Shown here: positions 36,450-44,532 of the stretch, one piece after another | Layout of the letters: the number at the start of each line of letters is the position of its first letter | Position numbering within the stretch: position 1 is the first letter of the stretch | Position numbers and translations under genes: made by a program | NCBI RefSeq assembly: GCF_013393905.1 | Contig: NZ_CP040272.1 | Location: 2,604,001-2,668,000, forward strand | Direction: 5' to 3' | Length of the DNA stretch: 64,000 nucleotides | Origin: Nostoc sp. C052 | GTDB lineage: Bacteria > Cyanobacteriota > Cyanobacteriia > Cyanobacteriales > Nostocaceae | The notes under the pieces: generated by a model | Database searches by the model: none | Seen by the model: the letters and a program-made list of their open reading frames with translations, nothing else | Told to the model about the DNA's origin: nothing

Positions 36450-36601
36450 TAGGGACTTCCAAATAAAAAAATATCCAAAGATCCTGGCGACTAGAAGTCG
36501 CGGCTACACAGGCAAAACCCACCTCCGTAGGTTAAAAACCCTTGATTTTCTCTTAGTCTACGGAGGTGGACTTTGTTTGTATAGCCGCGATTTCTAATCG
36601 C
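36450..36601. repeat. Two dispersed repeats: AGGGACTTCC end and a 115-bp inverted repeat
   Basis: Bases 36450-36478 repeat the left end of the MITE-like element at 27743. Bases 36487-36601 form a separate long imperfect inverted repeat: GCGACTAGAAGTCGCGGCTA at the left and TAGCCGCGATTTCTAATCGC at the right, with CCACCTCCGTAG / CTACGGAGGTGG inside. A half copy (GTTTGTGTAGACGCGGTTTC) occurs near 61188. It sits between the convergent HAD and MBL genes. Confidence 0.65.
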
Positions 36602-36611
36602 TTGAGCTAAC

Positions 36612-37427
36612 TTAGATTGCTAATGCTCGTTTTTCTAATGGTAGTTCAAAGCGATCGCCTGGTTTCGGCTCAAGTACTTGCGTCGCCAGATTATTTTTCT
36701 CTAGTAATGAACGAAATTCTTCAGCAGTTCCTTTAGTCTGAATGAATTTCATCAGCAATCCCTCAAATGCCACATCTCCACCAGCAGCAGTAGGTATTAT
36801 TAATTGAGGCTGTAGCGATTTTACTATTTCTAAAGCACTATTTTGTCCTTTAATAATCGGCCCAAGCAAAGGTAAGGTCATGTCAACAAACGGTGTAATC
36901 ACTACATCGATAGGTGCGGCTTGCTGAAGTTGTGGAGAATGATACCCGTGAGGTTCGTAGTATACAGTTAGACCACTCTGAAAATCTTTAAGGAGATAAC
37001 TATTTTCTACCAGAGTCGGGCCAATGGGAGAGCCAGGGAAAGCCTTGATTTCAACTTGATTATCTAAAGTGAAAGTTTCACCGTGAGCCAATACTGTAAC
37101 TTGGGTATAACCTAAGTGCTGTACTACCTTGGCAGCATTGGGAGAAGCTACAACTTTGATGCTGTGGTCAAGTAGCTTAAGGGTTGGTGGGTGTGCATGG
37201 TCTTCTAAACCCTGAGACAGCAAGATCAGATCGATATTATCTGGGATTGGACGGTTTTGCGATCGCGACCCTTTAAATAACCAATCCAAGTTACTGAAAA
37301 TTAACGAACCAACCAGCCAAGGGTCAATTAATATTCGTTTACCGCCAATTTCCAGTAGCCAAGAGTTACTGTCTAACCAAGTTAAAAACATAAGTTTTGT
37401 GAAGATAACGCCTCTCTTCATTATCAA
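36612..37427 (-). CDS. MBL-fold hydrolase, UlaG-like, without canonical HxHxDH
   Basis: The fold is recognisable from LTWLDSNSWLLEIGGKRILI, the following DPWLVG, and the later strands IDVVITPFVDMTLPLLGP and PQLIIPTAAGGDVAF. Where most metallo-beta-lactamase-fold enzymes carry HxHxDH, this one has LLSQGLEDHAHPPT, so only the Asp-His end of the motif remains. The family may still bind metal differently. The start could also be the ATG at 37391 (MFLTWLDSNSW), which better matches the usual beginning. Function unknown. Confidence 0.75.
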   Translation of the reverse strand: MIMKRGVIFTKLMFLTWLDSNSWLLEIGGKRILIDPWLVGSLIFSNLDWLFKGSRSQNRPIPDNIDLILLSQGLEDHAHPPTLKLLDHSIKVVASPNAAKVVQHLGYTQVTVLAHGETFTLDNQVEIKAFPGSPIGPTLVENSYLLKDFQSGLTVYYEPHGYHSPQLQQAAPIDVVITPFVDMTLPLLGPIIKGQNSALEIVKSLQPQLIIPTAAGGDVAFEGLLMKFIQTKGTAEEFRSLLEKNNLATQVLEPKPGDRFELPLEKRALAI

Positions 37428-37485
37428 TCGTGTCAGCTTTTTTGTGGGTGTCGAGGGAAGATGGCAAACTTGATCTGGACTATGA

Positions 37486-37662
37486 GATCACCTATCTGTT
37501 GCTTTACCAACCTTAACGGATAAGCAATTAATTCAGTTGATTCCCAGGTTAAAAATGTTGAACTTCCAGCCTGGTGAAATTGTTATCCGTCAGGATGAAG
37601 TGGCTGATAATACAAAGCTAGTACAACACGGCGTAAATAAACCACCCATTCAAAATCGATGA
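37486..37662 (+). pseudogene. Remnant of a cyclic-nucleotide-binding domain
   Basis: The frame reads LSVALPTLTDKQLIQLIPRL followed by NFQPGEIVIRQDEVADN, the opening of a Crp-type cNMP-binding domain. It then breaks off into KLVQHGVNKPPIQNR and a stop. The frame is closed upstream at 37483. Only about 45 residues of the domain remain, without a start codon, so this is a gene fragment. Confidence 0.65.
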
Positions 37663-37802
37663 AACGCTTACGCTGCATTCATTTTGAATTTTGAAGTTTG
37701 TTAGCGCAGCGTAAAGCCTTCGGCATGGCTTCGCTTAGAGCGAGTCTGCGTTCGCTTTTAGCGTCTCGTAGAGAGCGTCATTTTGAATTCCGCCTTGCGG
37801 TA
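37663..37802. repeat. Dispersed hairpin repeats
   Basis: The stretch between the domain remnant and the methyltransferase gene carries CATTTTGAATT text, GTTAGCGCAGCG, AAAGCCTTCGGCATGGCTTC and AGCGTCTCGTAGAGAGCG. These resemble parts of the repeat at 10144-10267 and are a known style of cyanobacterial interspersed repeat. Confidence 0.55.
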
Positions 37803-38768
37803 CTAGTCGCCCTTGATAGGTTTCATTCTAGCGATCGCTTGTAGTAACATTTTTGGCAGCCAAAAAAGATAACAATATACTTGTTTTGCCTGACTATAAA
37901 GCGCAAATAACTTTCCTTCACTCAATAAAGTATATGGTCGAACTGCTCTGAGAATTTCTGCAAATTTATCCTCCGCCGCAGTTTCAACTGAACCACTTAC
38001 ACAATAACCTTGTAAATGTGGAGGTAAGCGCCAGTTAATTTTAGGATCTGGCTGATGTATTACAGGCTCAACATTTCCCCGCCATGCAACTCCCATAATT
38101 TGCATAGTTTGATAGACCATTGTATTCCATCCTTTATCTTTGAAGTAGTCCAAGCCTTGGCCTACGTCGGGAGAAGCCAAATCATGAAATAAAATTAAAG
38201 CATCTGCTTCTGCAAATTGTTCGCAAATAATTGCATCATTGAGCGGAGCCGGTGCTTCGTGATTACCATCTATAAATATCAATGACCATTTCCGTTTAAA
38301 TTTATTTGCGATCTCTTCTACTTTTTGAGGGCTATATCCTGGGATTAGATTCACAGATTCTTTCACACCTGCTAACTTTAGTGACTCTGTGACACTTTCA
38401 TTAAATAATTGTTGGGATAGCATCGGATCGATTACATCTAGCTCTACTCCGCCTAGAGCCAAATGACAAGCTGACCAACCCATCCAGCAACCTATTTCTA
38501 AAGCTTTTTTCCCCTGAAATTTTAAGGCTGTATTATATATAATATGAGCCTCGTCTCTGCTGACAAATCCTACATTCTGCTGTCGCTTATCGACATACCA
38601 GTTATGAGTAATATCCCGCCGCAAATAAAGCCAAAAAGAATCATATTTATTGCCTAAAGTTATATTGGGAAAATATGAATCTGGCTGGATAGTGGAAAAT
38701 CCTGACGAAACATAATCTCCTTTTGGCAATAAGTTTTCTTCAATCACTTTTACTGTTTTTTCATTCAT
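37803..38768 (-). CDS. SAM-dependent methyltransferase (Methyltransf_24-like), 321 aa
   Basis: KKALEIGCWMGWSACHLALG is the glycine-rich SAM-binding loop. WSLIFIDGNHEAPAPLNDAI carries the acidic strand with DGxH that marks the Methyltransf_24/cephalosporin-hydroxylase-like group, and LILFHDLASPDVGQGL follows. An N-terminal segment of some 90 residues precedes the fold. The start codon overlaps the stop of the upstream small gene as ATGA, so the two are probably translationally coupled. These enzymes often modify sugars or secondary metabolites; the target is unknown. Confidence 0.8.
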   Translation of the reverse strand: MNEKTVKVIEENLLPKGDYVSSGFSTIQPDSYFPNITLGNKYDSFWLYLRRDITHNWYVDKRQQNVGFVSRDEAHIIYNTALKFQGKKALEIGCWMGWSACHLALGGVELDVIDPMLSQQLFNESVTESLKLAGVKESVNLIPGYSPQKVEEIANKFKRKWSLIFIDGNHEAPAPLNDAIICEQFAEADALILFHDLASPDVGQGLDYFKDKGWNTMVYQTMQIMGVAWRGNVEPVIHQPDPKINWRLPPHLQGYCVSGSVETAAEDKFAEILRAVRPYTLLSEGKLFALYSQAKQVYCYLFWLPKMLLQAIARMKPIKGD

Positions 38769-39001
38769 AGGTTACTCTCTAAGTATTTGAAATTCTCGGT
38801 TTTGGGGTTAAATTTTAACTTCACCAACTTTGCAAAAAGCGCCATTTTCTCTACAGATGAGTTTCGGACTACACCTCCATCGTTAACAATTCCAAATTCA
38901 AACATTTTAGCCATTTTCAAACGGCGATCTAAAATAGATTTAACCACGTAGGCTGAGGTTATCGATTTGAGATTGACCTTTAAACAAGGACTCTCAGGCA
39001 A
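38765..39001 (-). CDS. Small hypothetical protein coupled to the methyltransferase
   Basis: The 78-residue frame ends in an ATGA overlap with the methyltransferase start, a common sign of a real translated gene. The product is basic with no membrane helix or known motif; a mid part reads MAKMFEFGIVNDGGVVRNSS. No convincing ribosome binding site was seen. I do not recognise it. Confidence 0.45.
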   Translation of the reverse strand: MPESPCLKVNLKSITSAYVVKSILDRRLKMAKMFEFGIVNDGGVVRNSSVEKMALFAKLVKLKFNPKTENFKYLESNL

Positions 39002-39285
39002 AACCTGAAAATATCAAATCCAGAAACTAAAAAGTTAATTTTTTTAACCATCTCGTCTTTTTTGGTAATGCAAAATCAGTAATAGCGCAGCACAATAATC
39101 AAGCATGGGGCTGTAGCTCCATTCCTGATATAGGACAATACTTTTAGGCATTAAGTGCTAAAATGCTTACTGTATATACATTTTTGCAACATTTGCCTCC
39201 TGGTTTCAGATTTTGTGATAAATCCGAAAGAGGTGTTCGCACCATTCACTTAAAAAAGAATCGCACAATTTGAGGAAAAATAACC
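39002..39285. other. Intergenic region, nothing recognised
   Basis: This divergent gap between the small hypothetical gene and the GST gene is AT-rich. It should hold two promoters, but no site stands out. GAGG lies near 39271, ahead of the GST start. Confidence 0.45.
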
Positions 39286-39984
39286 ATGATTGAACTTTAT
39301 TATTGGACAACCCCCAACGGTCATAAAATTACGATTTTCTTGGAAGAAGTCGGCTTACCTTATACCATAATTCCTGTGAATATTGGGGCTGGGGATCAAT
39401 TTAAGCCAGAGTTTTTAAAAGTTTCTCCTAACAATCGCATTCCGGCGATCGTTGACCGCGAACCAGCAGATGGAGGTGCGCCAATTTCGGTATTTGAGTC
39501 GGGGGCAATCTTGCTATATTTGGCAGAAAAAACTGGGAGATTAATTCCCCAAGATTTACGTCATCGCACTCAAGTTTTAGAATGGTTGTTCTGGCAAATG
39601 GCAGGACTGGGGCCAATGGCGGGACAAAATCATCACTTTAGCGCCTATGCTCCCGAAAAGATTGAATATGCCATTAACCGCTACGTGAATGAGACAGGAC
39701 GCTTATATGCAGTACTGAATAAGCAATTAGCAGATAGAGAATTTGTCGCTGGCGATTATTCCATCGCCGATATTGCCGCCTATCCCTGGATTGTGCCCCA
39801 TGAACGCCAAAGTCAAAACCTAGAGGATTTTCCTCACGTCAAGCGCTGGTTTGAGACAATTAAAGCCCGTCCAGCAACAATTCGCGCCTATGAGAAAGCC
39901 GAAGCCTTGAAAACTCAAGCGATCGATCCAGATAAATCACGAGATTTGTTATTTAACCAGTCGGCGAAGACTATTCAGCTTTGA
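39286..39984 (+). CDS. Glutathione S-transferase family protein (YfcG/YghU-like)
   Basis: The N-terminal thioredoxin-like domain reads MIELYYWTTPNGHKITIFLE and holds the cis-proline segment SPNNRIPAIVD. ESGAILLYLAEKTGRLIP closes it, and the helical domain follows with EFVAGDYSIADIAAYPWI. The TTPNGHK start is that of the YfcG/YghU type, which reduces disulfides or peroxides with glutathione rather than conjugating. The 3' end overlaps the convergent CRISPR gene by ten bases. Confidence 0.92.
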   Translation: MIELYYWTTPNGHKITIFLEEVGLPYTIIPVNIGAGDQFKPEFLKVSPNNRIPAIVDREPADGGAPISVFESGAILLYLAEKTGRLIPQDLRHRTQVLEWLFWQMAGLGPMAGQNHHFSAYAPEKIEYAINRYVNETGRLYAVLNKQLADREFVAGDYSIADIAAYPWIVPHERQSQNLEDFPHVKRWFETIKARPATIRAYEKAEALKTQAIDPDKSRDLLFNQSAKTIQL

Positions 39985-42296
39985 ACATTCTGGGGTTGAT
40001 ATGGGAGACCAGAATCATTTATTAGGGGAGGCAAAGATAACTTCAAACCTTTAACACTTTCATTCATTGAAAACCACTTAAAGTTCTCTCCCTTAATATC
40101 TGGTTTGGATTGGATTCTGGGATAATGAATTGGTTTATTATCTTCAAAACCTTTCGCAGATTTTAGAAAAGATTCGATAAAAGGAATTGCTGCAAAAGAA
40201 TAGTTGTAAGCCTGTTCTACCACTTGTTTGTATTCTTCTATACAACGTTGCGCCAAAATTGCATCTGGTTTAGTAATTGGTAGCAAAGACTTGTAAAATT
40301 CTTGCCAATCTTTTCCTTGGCGCAAGTCAGTTTTTTCCCATAATATTGCTAATTGCACGCTGCCAAAACCTAAAGGTTTAGCACCACCTAAGCGATGGCA
40401 ATGTTCATCTGGTAATTTTAATAACCATAACAATGCTCCTAATTCTATTGAAGATAAATTAGTAACATGAATCTGGAATTCAAACTCTACCTCAGGTTTT
40501 ACCCAAGCTTCAATAGAACGGTTTTGATTATCTTTTTCTCCCTGTAGACGGAGATATTCTTGATAATTATTTGCTCCTATAGTTTTAGTATTATCATTCC
40601 ATTTACCTTGGTGAGGATATACTTTTCTTCCGCGCAGGCTAACTTTGCTTTCCTCAGAAAGATAATTTACCTGATAGCCTTGTTCTTTAAGAATAAAACC
40701 ATTATCTAGAGGTTCCCCTTGGGGATTTTTCGCGGTATAAAAACGAAATTGCTGCGGTTTTGGTTGTCCTAAAATAGCTAAAACTTGGTTATTACCTTTG
40801 AGTTCTGTGATGGGATTATTTGATAAACAAACCACTGAACTGATTCTCAGTTGACCTTTATATGCACCTTGTCCTTGCTGATTAACCCATCCGAATACGC
40901 GGTCTGCGGGAGAAAGTTGGTGATAATCTTTTGCTGGATGTAGAAGGGAATTATCTAATAATTTGTCTGGTGAAACTTCAAATAAACGACGAGAAAGTAT
41001 CACAGGTAGAAGAGCTTTTACCTGATTATTTTGCAGTTGCAGATAACAAAATGTACCTTGTTTTAGCTCTTCTGCATTTGGCTCATAAATATGACGTGAC
41101 CAAGCAGGTTTTTCAGGATTACCCTCTATATATTCGTTTGGTTGTCTCTTTTGTTGTTCGCGTTCTTTTAAATCTTTTTTATGGGTTTCTTGATAATTTT
41201 TAATCAGCTCTCGCCAGAAAGTTTTCATTTCCTCCGTAAGGGTAATTATTTGGTTATTTTCACTTTCAATAAATACTCGCTCGTATTTTTTATCTTCAAT
41301 ATTCTCTCCTGTAATATAAACCCATCCTTTATACCATGTACCATTTCCTGGAGATTGTGAGTTTTCAGGACGATAGCGTATACGAGTGATAACTGCTTTT
41401 TTTAACTTATCTTCACCTTGAGGATTTAATCTGACCCACACTGGATCGCTATGTTGAGGTATATTATTCGAGTCATCGTAGTTGAGATTGGGAACTCCTG
41501 CACGAGAATAACGAGGTAATTTTGCAGCATCACCTAAAATATAAGGCTGTTCCATTATTCGGAGAACCAACTTTCCATTGTGGTTCTCAACTCGTGCGGG
41601 AACAACTTTAACATTTTGAGCTTCCATGCGATATGCTAGGCGATCGCTATGATCTTCAAACACTCCAAATCGGGAATTTGTCACTGCTTCATAAGCACTT
41701 CTGAGCATTCCTTTAATTGATGTTGGCGGGAGATATGGTTTACCATCCAAACTCCGAATAGGATAAGTTTTATGATCTTTGCTGTCTTCTTTGGATTTAG
41801 ATGCATCAGGAATTAACAAAGGTGTGATGGTAGTTAATTTGACACTGATGCAACCAGTCCAATGATTATGGTAATAGCGATCGTGTCCGATAGGCTTACT
41901 GTCTGCTAGTTCTGAATTATCAGGAATTTCGTTACGGGGTAAAGCAGGGACGAAATTATAGGGGTTATGAAATTGACCTTCAAATAGTGGTTGTATAGAA
42001 ACAGCTGATTTTGATGTTTTGGGATTAGTAGCTGGACTTGCAGCAGGTGGTAATTCTTCATTCCAATCTTCTCCTACAGGTCGAACACGTCTAGGTTGAC
42101 CTTGATAGATATCTAAATCCACCTCCAGTCCATCTAATTCCTCTAGAGGTTTAGCATTTAATTTTGGGTGTAAATTACCTGGTGGTACTTCTTGGGGGTC
42201 AGACAATCCCCCTTTTTTAGTAACAAAGATAACGTATAATTTCTTTCCCTGTTGGGTTTGCTGTAATGAAAGTCTACCCTTGCTAATCTTTGGCAT
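39975..42296 (-). CDS. Type III-D CRISPR RAMP protein, TIGR03986-like (Cas7 with insertion)
   Basis: This large RAMP (773 residues) is the last gene of the effector operon. The core Cas7-like motif is YLPPTSIKGMLRSAYEA, equivalent to the PGSSLKGxxR motif of Csm3/Cmr4. A glycine-rich RAMP motif occurs near the C-terminus (LGGAKPLGFGSVQL). The long region between them fits the insertion-bearing Cas7 subunit of type III-Dv complexes, which carries part of the target RNA cleavage and binding surface. The start overlaps the csx19 stop by 14 bases, with AGGA ahead. Assignment to TIGR03986 is from motif recognition. Confidence 0.88.
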   Translation of the reverse strand: MPKISKGRLSLQQTQQGKKLYVIFVTKKGGLSDPQEVPPGNLHPKLNAKPLEELDGLEVDLDIYQGQPRRVRPVGEDWNEELPPAASPATNPKTSKSAVSIQPLFEGQFHNPYNFVPALPRNEIPDNSELADSKPIGHDRYYHNHWTGCISVKLTTITPLLIPDASKSKEDSKDHKTYPIRSLDGKPYLPPTSIKGMLRSAYEAVTNSRFGVFEDHSDRLAYRMEAQNVKVVPARVENHNGKLVLRIMEQPYILGDAAKLPRYSRAGVPNLNYDDSNNIPQHSDPVWVRLNPQGEDKLKKAVITRIRYRPENSQSPGNGTWYKGWVYITGENIEDKKYERVFIESENNQIITLTEEMKTFWRELIKNYQETHKKDLKEREQQKRQPNEYIEGNPEKPAWSRHIYEPNAEELKQGTFCYLQLQNNQVKALLPVILSRRLFEVSPDKLLDNSLLHPAKDYHQLSPADRVFGWVNQQGQGAYKGQLRISSVVCLSNNPITELKGNNQVLAILGQPKPQQFRFYTAKNPQGEPLDNGFILKEQGYQVNYLSEESKVSLRGRKVYPHQGKWNDNTKTIGANNYQEYLRLQGEKDNQNRSIEAWVKPEVEFEFQIHVTNLSSIELGALLWLLKLPDEHCHRLGGAKPLGFGSVQLAILWEKTDLRQGKDWQEFYKSLLPITKPDAILAQRCIEEYKQVVEQAYNYSFAAIPFIESFLKSAKGFEDNKPIHYPRIQSKPDIKGENFKWFSMNESVKGLKLSLPPLINDSGLPYQPQNVQS

Positions 42297-42882
42297 TTAA
42301 TTTATCCTGCTCTAAGTTAATAACTCGTTTAAATCCGATTAAACATTCTTCGATAACTGCAACATTGCCGTAATCATCTACAACATGTATATATTCTCTA
42401 GTTCTTAGTAAAACTCGCTCTTTATCATTCAAATTAGCAGTTGGTACATATAATTTGCCAATTCTAGCGGTAGCTAAAAGACTCCAACCTTCACTAATTT
42501 TGGTTTTTGTTCCTTCTCCCCAAAGAACATAAGTTTGGTCAATAGTATCTAAGTTTTCTAGGATGTTTAGAGTTGAATTAATAAAGCTTTCTTGATCTAA
42601 TATCTGTTCGCTAATCAGAACAGCTTTCCCATTCCCATTAAGTTCATTTAACCAGCGCAATTCAGCTTGTTTACTTTCGCTAAAAATTCGTGCTTCAAAT
42701 ACTTTACCTAAAGCAATTATGTGTATAGGATTCTGGACTGTAGCATCCGCTTGGAGTTTGCCAAAGCAGCAGAATTGAGGACTATAAAATAACCCCACTG
42801 CATTATCTAAATAGTTAGCACACTGTTTAATGGCAGCTTCAAGAGTAATTTGATTAAATTCCCATGAGTATAAACTTGTCAC
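42283..42882 (-). CDS. csx19: Type III-D CRISPR-associated protein Csx19
   Basis: The 199-residue protein fits the Csx19 (TIGR03984) family by size, by position between RAMP genes, and by conserved-looking text such as AVGLFYSPQFCCFGKLQ, YVLWGEGTK and WSLLATARIGKLYVP. The C-terminal EYIHVVDDYGNVAVIEECL resembles the family end. Csx19 is an accessory subunit of type III-D effector complexes. An 83-base gap precedes it and it overlaps the next gene. Confidence 0.85.
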   Translation of the reverse strand: MTSLYSWEFNQITLEAAIKQCANYLDNAVGLFYSPQFCCFGKLQADATVQNPIHIIALGKVFEARIFSESKQAELRWLNELNGNGKAVLISEQILDQESFINSTLNILENLDTIDQTYVLWGEGTKTKISEGWSLLATARIGKLYVPTANLNDKERVLLRTREYIHVVDDYGNVAVIEECLIGFKRVINLEQDKLNAKD

Positions 42883-42965
42883 GTTGCTTCGCTCCGAATT
42901 AAAAATTAAAAATTAATGATCCCCATAAATAAATTTAGTTGCTCTGTATCATGAGTCATTTTCGG

Positions 42966-44519
42966 TCAATTTCTGACTCCTGTTGTGTTGCATTCCAACC
43001 AGATATTCCATTCTTTGTTTAGTGCTTGCAGCCGATTTTTGCCCAATCCTTGCAGATTCAGGTTCCCATCTTGTACTCTCAGTGTTATGTTGTTGAATCC
43101 TAATGGGGCTGTTTTATCTATATCTTCTAGACCTTGGGCTTTGATGGTGATAGAATCAATTGCGATCGCACCCATACCGCGATTAACTCCATAGCCTAAA
43201 GGAATTCTCCCAGCAGCTAAATCTCGCAACACTAATAACAGCAATGCCAGTGTTGGTAATTGTTCATTTTTGGGAATGCGTTTCAGAGACAATTTGAGAT
43301 GTATCTCATCCCATTTCACTCCAAATGGTTCTAAGTTACTGTAAAGAAAATTTTCCGCCGCACCACCAGTCCAGCGGTCTATTGCTACATGATATGCTTG
43401 TTGAGTTTGTTTGAGATTTACGGCATCTAAAGCTGCATATAGTGTTTCATGATTTTGGGCATCTTCTACTTGTTGCCATTTAGTAACAGGAATTTTTTGT
43501 TGGCTATAACAATCATCCACAGCCAAGGCGGCTAATCCTGCTATAATACTTTCTTTTGATTGACTGTTATTAGATATAGCTGATTTACCAAAAATGGTTG
43601 TAATTAAAGGTAGTTCTATTTGTTTATCAAATTGTTGTTTAGCATCTTCTGTATCCGTACTTTGATTTATTGATTCAATTTCCAAAGTACGGATAATACG
43701 TTCAGCTTGACTACGTAAAGCACCTTTAAGAGAACTCCCCGGTAACACAAGTGCAACTTCGTGATTCACTGCACTAGTTAAAGGTAAAATGTTTACTACC
43801 ATGCCATCTCCTTCAGTTTTTACCATCAAGGCATGGACTGGTTTCCATTTAATCACAAAATTTAGTTGTGGTGGTCGATATCGTTTAAGATTAAGATTAT
43901 TGTTTTTTAGATTTTTTCCTTTACCGCGTAGGCTATCTATAATTCCTTGAGGAGTTAGCAGATATTGCTGCTCAAATTTGTAATCATCTATAAGTTTAAC
44001 TTTACCTAAACCACGGGTTTTTGCTGCACCTAATTTAATTTCTCCGTCTCGCAAAGCCATTATTAGCAAGTGCAGAGCATTTAAAGCTCTCTCAAAAAAT
44101 CCTGTTTGTAATTCTACAGTTAAATCTAAATTGATTAAGCTGCCTTTGGCAAGAATGGCTCTATCATATTTGATTTTATCTGCGGCTGCGCCAAAACTAC
44201 GATTGATCCCTACACCATCTCGAATTTCTGCGATTGCATCTTGATTTACTAAAGAATCTTCCACTAAAATAAAACTTGCATGACCGCGATCGTCATCTTG
44301 AAATCCCCATAAATCTTGAGTTAATTTGGCATCATATTCTTGCATCCATGCACGTAATACCCCTGCTAAACTAGTGCCAGGAATGTAATAGCGTCCTTGT
44401 CCATCTACTGCTAATGCTAAATCTACCAAAGAATCATTACATATACCACCTACATGAATTGGCGTTTCAGCTAACAACTTACCTGATAATCTCAAACGCG
44501 ATTCAATAATTCGTGCCAT
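42966..44519 (-). CDS. Type III-D double-Cas7 RAMP protein (Cas7-2x-like)
   Basis: Two Cas7-type units are fused. The first has ETPIHVGGICNDSLVDLALA and YYIPGTSLAGVLRAW, then IRDGVGINRSFGAAADKIKY and AAKTRGLGKVKL. The second has ALVLPGSSLKGALRSQAERI and ends with IPLGYGVNRGMGAIAI. Each unit would contact one crRNA segment and may supply a target-RNA cleavage site. I chose ATG 44519 (MARIIESRLRL), which has GGAG a few bases upstream; the frame is open to 44579, inside csx10. About 517 residues, as expected for a double subunit. Confidence 0.9.
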   Translation of the reverse strand: MARIIESRLRLSGKLLAETPIHVGGICNDSLVDLALAVDGQGRYYIPGTSLAGVLRAWMQEYDAKLTQDLWGFQDDDRGHASFILVEDSLVNQDAIAEIRDGVGINRSFGAAADKIKYDRAILAKGSLINLDLTVELQTGFFERALNALHLLIMALRDGEIKLGAAKTRGLGKVKLIDDYKFEQQYLLTPQGIIDSLRGKGKNLKNNNLNLKRYRPPQLNFVIKWKPVHALMVKTEGDGMVVNILPLTSAVNHEVALVLPGSSLKGALRSQAERIIRTLEIESINQSTDTEDAKQQFDKQIELPLITTIFGKSAISNNSQSKESIIAGLAALAVDDCYSQQKIPVTKWQQVEDAQNHETLYAALDAVNLKQTQQAYHVAIDRWTGGAAENFLYSNLEPFGVKWDEIHLKLSLKRIPKNEQLPTLALLLLVLRDLAAGRIPLGYGVNRGMGAIAIDSITIKAQGLEDIDKTAPLGFNNITLRVQDGNLNLQGLGKNRLQALNKEWNIWLECNTTGVRN

Positions 44520-44532
44520 CCAATATCTCCTG

